Shown here: piece after piece, positions 47,964 to 55,853 of the stretch
How the letters are laid out: every line of letters begins with the position of its first letter
How positions within the stretch are numbered: position 1 is the first letter of the stretch
DNA from: Sphingopyxis sp.
GTDB taxonomy: Bacteria > Pseudomonadota > Alphaproteobacteria > Sphingomonadales > Sphingomonadaceae
DNA: 64,000 bases
Direction of reading: 5' to 3'
Assembly: GCF_016463645.1 (NCBI RefSeq)
Contig: NZ_JAEMQX010000006.1
Span: forward strand, 1 to 64,000
Translations under genes and position numbers: made by a program
Notes under the pieces: generated by a model
Seen by the model: the letters and a program-made list of their open reading frames with translations, nothing else
What the model was told of the DNA's origin: nothing
Database searches by the model: none

Positions 47964-48626
47964 CTATCCCGTCTGCGACAAGATGGCGGCGGATCCGGTA
48001 CAGCCCCAATATTTGGCGAGGGCTGCAAGCTCTTCCCTGGCACGCCGCATGGCAGCCGCCCGTTCGACCTCATGCGCGAATTGCAGTGGTTGCGCATCGA
48101 CGAAGGCCGGGTCGGCCACTCCGATGAAGCCGAACGCAGCGCGCAGGGCGGGCGTCAGCGCGTCCATCGCCGAAAACGGCGTTCCGGCCCTGAGGTCGAC
48201 GCCGCGCGTGGTGATGAAAAGCACCCTCTTGTCACCGAGCCTGCCGACATATCGCCCGTCATCGGTCGCGACATAGGTGAGTCCGCCGCGAACGATAGTA
48301 TCGACGAACAGCTTGAAGGCCGCCGGCATCGTCCAGTTATGCATGGGCATGGCAAACAGCAGCGCGTCGGCACCCAGCAGCCGCGCGCACAGCGCGTCGG
48401 ACACTGCGAGAGTCTCCCGCATTTCGCGGGTGCGATCGTCGGTAGGCGTATAGGTTGCGCTGGCGAACAGTCCGGTAATCGGCGGCAGCGCTTCGGCTGC
48501 AAGATCGAGATAGTCGACCGACAGCGACGGATCATGCGTGCGTAGCTGGTCGACGAAAAAGCGCGACAAGGCGCGCGAGCCGGAGTGGGCGCTCTTGGGG
48601 CTGGAATCGACGTGCAACAGTTTCAT
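47964..48626 (-). CDS. FMN-dependent NADH-azoreductase family
   Basis: MKLLHVDSSPKSAHSGSRALSRFFVDQL; MPMHNWTMPAAFKLFVDTIVRGGLTY. Confidence 0.9.
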   Translation of the reverse strand: MKLLHVDSSPKSAHSGSRALSRFFVDQLRTHDPSLSVDYLDLAAEALPPITGLFASATYTPTDDRTREMRETLAVSDALCARLLGADALLFAMPMHNWTMPAAFKLFVDTIVRGGLTYVATDDGRYVGRLGDKRVLFITTRGVDLRAGTPFSAMDALTPALRAAFGFIGVADPAFVDAQPLQFAHEVERAAAMRRAREELAALAKYWGCTGSAAILSQTG

Positions 48627-48637
48627 CCGGGTCTTCC

Positions 48638-50089
48638 CTAGGCTGCCTGCGCCGGCAGCGGGCGGACCGCACCCTCGTCGATCAGCGCGGCCAGCGCATC
48701 GCAGGCCTTGTCGAGTATCGGCGCACGCAAATTCGTGACGCACAGCACCAGACCGGGTTGCGCATCCTCGGGCTTGGCGTACCAGATCGAGAGCGGCGCC
48801 GGTGCGATGCCGAGTTCGGGCGCCCGGCGCACCAGCGCGATATCGTCATATCCGCGCGGCAGGTGTGCGATCACGGCGAGCCCCGCGAAGGCATCGACCG
48901 CGATCCTGCGATCGAGCCGCGCGTGCAGCGCATCGCGGCGTTCGCGGTAAAGGCTCTTCATGTGGCGCAGGTGCCGCAGGAAATGGCCGTCGGCGAGGAA
49001 GCCTGTCAGTGCGAGCTGCGTGGTCACATTCGGCGCGGGATTGAGATAGCCCGCGACCTCGCCGAAGCGCGCGGCGATCTCGACCGGCGCAACGACGAAG
49101 CCGAGGCCGAGCGAGGGGCTGATCGTCTTGCCGAAGGTGCCGATATGGATCACGCGGCCCGCAGGATCCTGCGCAGCCAAGGCCGGTGCGGCGCGGCCAC
49201 CCAGCTGCAATTCGCTGAGATAGTCATCCTCGACGATCCACGCGCCTTCGCGTTTCGCCCAAGCGAGCAGCGCCGCGCGGCGTTCGGCCGAAAGGGTGAC
49301 GCCGGTCGGCGCCTGCTGGCCGGGTGTGACGATGGCGAGCGCGGCATCGGGCGCGGCGCGCACGCCCATGTCGACGCGTATGCCCTTGGCGTCCACGGGA
49401 ACCGGCACCGCCTTCACGCCGCCGATCGCCAATCCCATACGGTTGACGGGGTAACAGGGATCCTCGACCCATGCGGTGCGGCCCTGCACGCCGAGGGCCA
49501 GCAGCGTGAGACACAGTCCGTTCTTGTACCCGCTCGTCAGGATGATCTGATCGGGATGGCAGCAGATGCCGCGGGTGATAGCGAGCTGCGCGGCGATCTG
49601 CCCGCGCAATTCGGGCTCGCCGCGCGGATCGGGCGGACCGACGGGGGCCATCGCATTGGCGCGCACGGCGCGGGTGCGAAGCCGCGCCCACAGCTTGGCG
49701 GGGAAGGCGTCCTGCGCCGGAACGCCCATCTGGAAGGGCAGTGGGCGAAGCGAAAAACCGCGCTCCATATCCTGCAGCGGTCGCGGGATATCGACCTGCT
49801 GCGCTTCGACCGGGCGGGGGGCGCGACGTTCGGCGACCCGGGTTCCCGCAGCGCCGGCCGAAAAGACAAGGAACTCGTCGGCCAGCGCCTCATATGCGGC
49901 CTTCACGGTTCCGCGCGCCACGCCGAGCTGCGCCGCTAGGTCGAGCCACGATGGCAATCGCGTGCCCGGCCGGAGCCGGCCCTCGACGATCGCCGCGCGC
50001 AGCGTCGCGGTGATCTGGGCGGTAATCGGTGTCGCATGCGAACGATCGATCGCAAAGGTGACACATCCGGGGTCCCATGGTGCAGTCAT
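48638..50089 (-). CDS. MocR-type GntR/aminotransferase transcriptional regulator
   Basis: N-terminal wHTH ATLRAAIVEGRLRPGTRLPSWLDLAAQLGVARGTVKAAYEAL; PLP region IHIGTFGKTISPSLGLGFVV. Confidence 0.93.
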   Translation of the reverse strand: MTAPWDPGCVTFAIDRSHATPITAQITATLRAAIVEGRLRPGTRLPSWLDLAAQLGVARGTVKAAYEALADEFLVFSAGAAGTRVAERRAPRPVEAQQVDIPRPLQDMERGFSLRPLPFQMGVPAQDAFPAKLWARLRTRAVRANAMAPVGPPDPRGEPELRGQIAAQLAITRGICCHPDQIILTSGYKNGLCLTLLALGVQGRTAWVEDPCYPVNRMGLAIGGVKAVPVPVDAKGIRVDMGVRAAPDAALAIVTPGQQAPTGVTLSAERRAALLAWAKREGAWIVEDDYLSELQLGGRAAPALAAQDPAGRVIHIGTFGKTISPSLGLGFVVAPVEIAARFGEVAGYLNPAPNVTTQLALTGFLADGHFLRHLRHMKSLYRERRDALHARLDRRIAVDAFAGLAVIAHLPRGYDDIALVRRAPELGIAPAPLSIWYAKPEDAQPGLVLCVTNLRAPILDKACDALAALIDEGAVRPLPAQAA

Positions 50090-50362
50090 CTCGTCACCTC
50101 ATGGTACTGTAAAAGCATTTCCGATGACGCCGAGGCTATGCCGCACGCGCCGCTTCTGTCGAGACGGGGGCGACCTATGCCAAGGTTCAGGATGCTTTGC
50201 CTCGTCGGGTAGGTCGGGCGCCCTCCACCGCGGCGCCCCGGCTGGTGGACCGGCGATTTGGTACAGGCGGCTTGTCAGCTCTCGCGCCTGACCCCTGACA
50301 GCAGGCGCCCTTATCCTGAGCAGACTGTCGGGCCGTCCATGGCCCATGAGGAGGGTTTGAAC

Positions 50363-52306
50363 ATGGACGGCCAGACTGCCGTAAGCCGCGAGAAGATTCT
50401 GCACGCACTGTACGAAGCGGCCGAACTCGAACAAAATCTGATGTGCGCCTATCTGTACGCCGCCTTCAGCCTGAAGGACGGCGAAGCCGAAGGGCTGGGT
50501 GCGGCCGAAGCAGAAGCTGTCGCGCGCTGGCGCCGTACAATCCTCGACGTCGCGATCGGCGAGATGAGCCATCTCGTCGCGGTATGGAACATCACTGCGG
50601 CGCTCGGCGGCGCCCCGCGCTTCGGACGCGCCAATTTTCCACTCGATCCGGGCTACCTGCCGGCTAACATCAACGTGAAGCTCGCGCCCTTCGGCCCGGA
50701 CGTTATCCAGCATTTCATCTATCTCGAACGTCCGGAGGATTCGGGCGAGCCCGACGGTGCGGCGTTTCTGGTCACGAACGGCGCAACCCGCACGGTCGTT
50801 TCGCCGCAGCTCACGCCGGCGAGCGGCGACTATGCCACGATCGGAATCTTCTATCAGCGGATCGAAGCGGAACTGCGCGCACTTGTCGACGCGATCGGCG
50901 AGGTGGCGGTGTTTTGCGGCGATCCGGCGCTGCAATTGTCGAGCGCCGAGGTGGATTTCGAGGGCGCCAGGCCCGTCGCGGACCTGGATAGCGCGCTCGC
51001 GGCGCTTGCCGAGATCATCGAAGAGGGCGAGGGTGCGCCGAAGCACCGCGACGGATCGCATTTCCAGCGTTTCGTAACGATACGTTCGGAACTGGAGGGG
51101 CTTGGCTCGGCCAATCCCGATTTCATTCCGGCGCATCCCGCCGCGACCAATCCCGTTCTGCGCAAGCCCCCGCGACCCGAAGGTCACGTCTGGATAGGGC
51201 ATGTCGATGCGGTTGCGACGGTCGATCTTGCGAATGCCATCTATGCGCTGGCGCTGCGATTGCTGGCCGGCGCCTATGCCGTGCCCCGACCGGATCCCGA
51301 CAAGAGCCTCTATGTCGGCTGCGCGATCGGGCTCATGCACGCCTTGACGGCGGTCGCCGAACGGGCGGCGCGCCTGCCCGCCGGACTTTCGAATCCGGGG
51401 TGCAATGCCGGGATATCCTTCACTGCGCTGCGCGACGCCGCGGCGCTCCCGCCGGGAGAAAGCGCCCGGCATGTCTATGTGGAACGCGCGGAAGAACTGG
51501 CGGCGGTCGCCCGGGATATGGATGCCTCCGATCCCCGCTGTGCCCGCGCTGCCCGGATTCTGGAAAAGCAGGTCGCGCGGTTGCGCGATGCGCCGATCGG
51601 TCCGGCCGCCCCGGTGGCCGCGTCCGCCGTCGTTGTGCAACCGTCCGCGGGCCTGCCGCAGACGACAACCGTCGACGGCGTCGACCGCATCGAGGGCAGG
51701 GACATCATCGTGATGTTCGACGGCAAACGCTGTATCCACGCGCGGTTCTGCGTGACGCAGGATCCCGCCACCTTCCTTGCCGATGTCGACGGCCCGTGGA
51801 TCATCCCCGACGCGACCGGGATCGATTATCTTTGCGGGACGATCCGCCAATGCCCTTCCGGCGCGCTGACCTATCAACGCCGTGATGGAGAGCCCGAGCC
51901 GGTGCCGCCGGTCAATCTGATCACGCTGCGCGAAAACGGTCCCTATGCGGTCCGTGCCGATCTGTCGCTCGATGGTAAAAAGGCCGGTTTCCGTGCGACG
52001 CTCTGTCGCTGCGGCGCATCGAGACGAAAGCCCTTCTGCGACAAATCGCACAAATATATCGGTTTCGAAGCAACGGGCGAACCCGAGAGCCGCAAGACAG
52101 CGAGGCTGGCCGTGCGCGATGGCCCTCTTGCCGTCGAACCAGAACTCGACGGGCCGCTTGAGGTCCGCGGGAACCTGGAAATCCTCAGCGGAACGGGCCG
52201 GACGATCGCCTGCGCGGAGACCGCGCGTCTTTGCCGCTGCGGCGCGTCGAAGACCAAGCCTTTCTGCGATAATTCGCATCGCAGGATCGGTTTCCGTAGC
52301 GCATGA
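50363..52306 (+). CDS. ferritin-like (iminophenyl-pyruvate dimer synthase-type) / Fer4 mono-cluster / 2x CDGSH fusion protein
   Basis: ALYEAAELEQNLMCAYLYAAFSL; FDGKRCIHARFCVTQ...CPSGAL; CRCGASRRKPFCDKSH and CRCGASKTKPFCDNSH. Confidence 0.88.
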   Translation: MDGQTAVSREKILHALYEAAELEQNLMCAYLYAAFSLKDGEAEGLGAAEAEAVARWRRTILDVAIGEMSHLVAVWNITAALGGAPRFGRANFPLDPGYLPANINVKLAPFGPDVIQHFIYLERPEDSGEPDGAAFLVTNGATRTVVSPQLTPASGDYATIGIFYQRIEAELRALVDAIGEVAVFCGDPALQLSSAEVDFEGARPVADLDSALAALAEIIEEGEGAPKHRDGSHFQRFVTIRSELEGLGSANPDFIPAHPAATNPVLRKPPRPEGHVWIGHVDAVATVDLANAIYALALRLLAGAYAVPRPDPDKSLYVGCAIGLMHALTAVAERAARLPAGLSNPGCNAGISFTALRDAAALPPGESARHVYVERAEELAAVARDMDASDPRCARAARILEKQVARLRDAPIGPAAPVAASAVVVQPSAGLPQTTTVDGVDRIEGRDIIVMFDGKRCIHARFCVTQDPATFLADVDGPWIIPDATGIDYLCGTIRQCPSGALTYQRRDGEPEPVPPVNLITLRENGPYAVRADLSLDGKKAGFRATLCRCGASRRKPFCDKSHKYIGFEATGEPESRKTARLAVRDGPLAVEPELDGPLEVRGNLEILSGTGRTIACAETARLCRCGASKTKPFCDNSHRRIGFRSA

Positions 52307-52311
52307 CCGCG

Positions 52312-53211
52312 TCAGTCCTTCACGACATGTGCCGACAGTGCCGCGGCAACGAAATCGATGAAGAGGCGAACGCGCAGCGGCGGAAAACGCCCGAAGGCGT
52401 GCAATGCCAGCGCGGGAACGCGCGACAGCGGGTGCTGCGGCAGCACCTCGACGAGACGACCGGATTCCAGGTCACCCGCGACCGCGACGCGCAACAATTG
52501 GGCAATGCCCAAGCCGTTGAGCGCCGCGATGCGCATCGCCTGTCCCGAATCGGAATCGAAGACGCCCGGCGGCGACAGGCTTTCTCCGTCCGCGAAACCG
52601 ATGGGGTAGACCCGGGCGCCGAGAAGGTAACGGACATGTGCCGCCTGCATCAGCGCATCGACCGACTGCGGATGGCCAGCCTGCTCGAGATAGGCGGGCG
52701 AAGCAACGAGTGCGAGCGGCAGTTTGCCGAGCGGGCGCATGATCCAGTCGCCATCGACCACGCTGCCTATACGCAGCGCGACGTCGAAGCCTTCCCGAAC
52801 CAGATCGACGTGGCGGTCCGAAACGCTGATCCCGAGCCGGATATCGGGATAGTGCGATACGAAATCGCTGGTCAGTGCGTCGACCAACACCGGTGCGAGA
52901 ATGTCCGGAATGCTGACACGCAGCACACCGCTCGCGCGGCCCGCCCCGTCGAGCACCTCGTCGGCATCGTCGAGCGCACGAAGCAGCGGCGCGACCCGCT
53001 CGTAATAGGCGGTTCCGTCAACGGTAAGCGACAACGAGCGCGTTGTCCGCAAGAACAGTTTGACGCCGAGCCGCCGTTCGAGCCGCTCGACGTTCTTCGA
53101 TACCGCGGAAGGGGTCGTTCCGGCCAGCCGCGCGGCGGCGCTGAACGAGCCCGCCTCGACGGTCCGGACAAAGGCGAGCAGGCCGGTGGTTCGTTCGTAT
53201 CCTGTCCTCAT
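52312..53211 (-). CDS. LysR family transcriptional regulator
   Basis: GLLAFVRTVEAGSFSAAARLAGTTPSAVSKNVERLERRLGVKLFLRTTRSL. Confidence 0.93.
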   Translation of the reverse strand: MRTGYERTTGLLAFVRTVEAGSFSAAARLAGTTPSAVSKNVERLERRLGVKLFLRTTRSLSLTVDGTAYYERVAPLLRALDDADEVLDGAGRASGVLRVSIPDILAPVLVDALTSDFVSHYPDIRLGISVSDRHVDLVREGFDVALRIGSVVDGDWIMRPLGKLPLALVASPAYLEQAGHPQSVDALMQAAHVRYLLGARVYPIGFADGESLSPPGVFDSDSGQAMRIAALNGLGIAQLLRVAVAGDLESGRLVEVLPQHPLSRVPALALHAFGRFPPLRVRLFIDFVAAALSAHVVKD

Positions 53212-53309
53212 TCGATAGTTTTTGGCAAAGATGATGTGACAAAGTCCAGTCTTATAAGATCATTGGGAACATCCATATCGATCCTTCCACTGAATAAGGA
53301 AGGTGATTT

Positions 53310-54059
53310 ATGAAGAATCTCAAAGGAAAGGTCGCCGTGATCACCGGCGGCAACAGCGGTATCGGCCTCGCCGCCGCGAAACTTTTTGCCGCCGAGGGCG
53401 CGCAGGTGGTGATCACCGGCCGCCGCCAGCAGGTTGTCGACGACGCGGTGCGCGAAATCGGCCCTGCGGCATTTGGCGTCCGGGGCGACGTCGCCGATCC
53501 CGATCACCATAGTCATGTCGCCGAAATCGTCCGCGACCGCTTTGGCCACGCTGACATCTATATGGCGAACGCCGGCGTCAATACGATCACGCCGTCGCAG
53601 GACGTTTCCGAGGACGAATATGACGCGCAGTTTGCGATCAATGCGCGCGGCACCTTTTTCGGGGTGCAGAAGATCGCGCCGTTACTGCGCGACGGTGGCT
53701 CGATCATCCTCGTCGGTTCGCTGGCGAGCGACAAGGTGCTCGACGGCCATGCGGTCTATGCGGGCACGAAAGCCGCAATCAACGCCTTTGCGCGTAGCTG
53801 GGCGCTCGAATTCAAGGCGCGCGGCATCCGGGTCAACATGCTGAGCCCCGGGCCCACCGAAACTGCGATCCTCGAAAAACTCGGCGTGGCGCCCGAAGAT
53901 CGCGGCGCATTCATCGACATGATGTCGGGCGCAATCCCCCTCGGACGTCTCGGGCGACCCGACGAACTGGCCAGCGCCGCGCTGTTCCTCGCATCGGACG
54001 CCAGCAGCTTCATCACCGGCATCAACCTGCGTGTCGATGGCGGCATGGCGCTGCTTTGA
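53310..54059 (+). CDS. SDR family oxidoreductase
   Basis: MKNLKGKVAVITGGNSGIGLAAAKLFAAEGAQVVITGR; YAGTKAAINAFARS. Confidence 0.94.
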   Translation: MKNLKGKVAVITGGNSGIGLAAAKLFAAEGAQVVITGRRQQVVDDAVREIGPAAFGVRGDVADPDHHSHVAEIVRDRFGHADIYMANAGVNTITPSQDVSEDEYDAQFAINARGTFFGVQKIAPLLRDGGSIILVGSLASDKVLDGHAVYAGTKAAINAFARSWALEFKARGIRVNMLSPGPTETAILEKLGVAPEDRGAFIDMMSGAIPLGRLGRPDELASAALFLASDASSFITGINLRVDGGMALL

Positions 54060-54092
54060 AAGCGAAAAATTCCACAGCAAAGGACCATACGA

Positions 54093-54518
54093 ATGACCAG
54101 ACAATCCATTGATCCCGCAATCGGCCAGCTGATTTCAGACGTCGTGAACAAGGGCAGTGCCTATGACCTCGACGCCATGGACAAGCTCTATACCTCCGAT
54201 GAATCCTACCTGATCCTTGGCGGCGACGGGCAGGTTACGCGTGTCGGCCGCGGCGAGATGATGGCCGAATTCCGGGCCCGCCGTGACGAAGGTGACGCGC
54301 CGCTTTCGACCGAGCATCGAATTCTCCACGTCGAACAACAGGGCAATCACGCCACCGCCATCCTGTATCGCCGCATGAGCCCCGAACATCCGGCGGCCAT
54401 GTACGAACTCCGGCTTCGCAACGAGACGGGACGCTGGCAGGTTGCGGGCGAAACCGTGACGCCATGGCCCGGCGGCATCGACGGCTCGGTCCTGCCACCG
54501 CGCCGCCGTGCCGCTTGA
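54093..54518 (+). CDS. SnoaL-like / DUF4440-type NTF2-fold protein
   Basis: AYDLDAMDKLYTSDESYLILGGDGQVTRVGRGEMMAEFRARRD. Confidence 0.65.
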   Translation: MTRQSIDPAIGQLISDVVNKGSAYDLDAMDKLYTSDESYLILGGDGQVTRVGRGEMMAEFRARRDEGDAPLSTEHRILHVEQQGNHATAILYRRMSPEHPAAMYELRLRNETGRWQVAGETVTPWPGGIDGSVLPPRRRAA

Positions 54519-54551
54519 CCGGACGCGGAGAGAGCCGGGATCGACCATAAC

Positions 54552-54580
54552 GGGGAGCGGGACGTTCGTTACCGCTCCCC
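54552..54580 (+). terminator. hairpin GGGGAGCGG...CCGCTCCCC
   Basis: 9-bp perfect stem, 11-nt loop, downstream of the SnoaL-like gene; no U-tract. Confidence 0.5.
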
Positions 54581-54590
54581 CAAATGGGGG
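54577..54590. promoter_or_regulatory. palindrome CCCCCAAATGGGGG upstream of response regulator
   Basis: Perfect 5-bp arms around AAAT; overlaps the preceding hairpin. Confidence 0.45.
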
Positions 54591-54730
54591 TGGTGAAGTA
54601 TCGTCGCCGCGCCCTAGTGGCGAGCAGATGCAATATGGCATCGAAATCGACCGCGCCTGGCCGTCCGATCGGGGAAGCGGTGGCATCTGCGATGCCGATG
54701 GGATAATATCGTGCGCAAGGGGCGATGATC

Positions 54731-55372
54731 ATGGCCAATGATTATGAACCGCCGCTGGTCCTCGTCGTTGACGACGATGACGAGGTGCGCACAGCGATCA
54801 GCGAATTGATGCTGTCGGTCGGCATCGAGGCGACCTGCTTCGGTTCGACGCGCGAATTGCTTGAATCTCCGCTGCTGGAACGTGCGAACTGCCTCGTTCT
54901 CGATGTGCGTATGCCCGGATCGAGCGGGCTCGATCTGCAACAGCATCTGGCGGCTGCCGGTGTCGTGACTCCCGTCGTTTTCCTGACCGGTCATGGCGAC
55001 ATTCCGATGTCGGTCCAGGCAATGAAGGCCGGAGCGGTCGATTTCCTGACCAAGCCGGTTCGCGACCAGACGTTGCTCGATGCCGTCGTCGCGGGAATCG
55101 AGCGCGACGTTGCCGAGCGTGCAAATGCCAAGGTCGTTCAACAACATGTCGAACGTTTCGGGACGCTTACGCCGCGAGAAAGTCAGGTCATGCGGGAAGT
55201 CGCGCGCGGGCGGCTCAACAAGCAGATCGCCTACGACCTTGGTATTTCCGAAATTACGGTGAAGTTGCATCGCAGCAACGTGATGAGGAAAATGCAGGCG
55301 GCAACGGTGGGAGAACTGATCCGGGCATGGGAAAAACTGCCGGTTTCGATCCGCGAAACCGAGAGGTCCTAG
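54731..55372 (+). CDS. FixJ/NarL-type response regulator
   Basis: LVLVVDDDDEVRTAISELM; LTPRESQVMREVARGRLNKQIAYDLGISEITVKLHRSNVMRKM. Confidence 0.93.
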   Translation: MANDYEPPLVLVVDDDDEVRTAISELMLSVGIEATCFGSTRELLESPLLERANCLVLDVRMPGSSGLDLQQHLAAAGVVTPVVFLTGHGDIPMSVQAMKAGAVDFLTKPVRDQTLLDAVVAGIERDVAERANAKVVQQHVERFGTLTPRESQVMREVARGRLNKQIAYDLGISEITVKLHRSNVMRKMQAATVGELIRAWEKLPVSIRETERS

Positions 55373-55457
55373 ACTTTGGTATGGTTACAAAGCCTTACAA
55401 GCTGCGCAACTATGAGGTCGTTGGCCGCTCCGGTCGTGTTGAAAAGGGCCAAATCGT

Positions 55458-55853
55458 TTGCCCAGGACGCCTCTTGTCGCAGTCGTCGATGATGATGAAG
55501 CCATCCGTGAAGCCCTGTGCGATCTGCTGATGGTCACGGGGCTTTCCTGTAGCACCTTCGACAGTGCGTCGGCGTTCCTCAATGATGACGCTTCGCCCGA
55601 TATCGACTGCCTGATCACCGATGTGCGGATGCCCGGCATGAGCGGGCTCGATATGCTCGAACATATGCGGGCCACGGGGTCGGACCTGCCGGTGATAGTC
55701 CTGACATCGGTTCTGGACGCCAGCGCTCGCGCGCGGGCGCTCGAACTGGGCGCCCAGGCCTGGTTGACAAAACCTGTCGCCGACGACGCGTTGCTCGACG
55801 AACTCCGGTCAGCGATTGGCGAGGATCAGTGGCCCGACGGGCCGGAACGGTGA
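55458..55853 (+). CDS. stand-alone receiver-domain response regulator (TTG start)
   Basis: LVAVVDDDEAIREALCDLLMVTGLSC; LITDVRMPGMSGLDML. Confidence 0.88.
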   Translation: MPRTPLVAVVDDDEAIREALCDLLMVTGLSCSTFDSASAFLNDDASPDIDCLITDVRMPGMSGLDMLEHMRATGSDLPVIVLTSVLDASARARALELGAQAWLTKPVADDALLDELRSAIGEDQWPDGPER

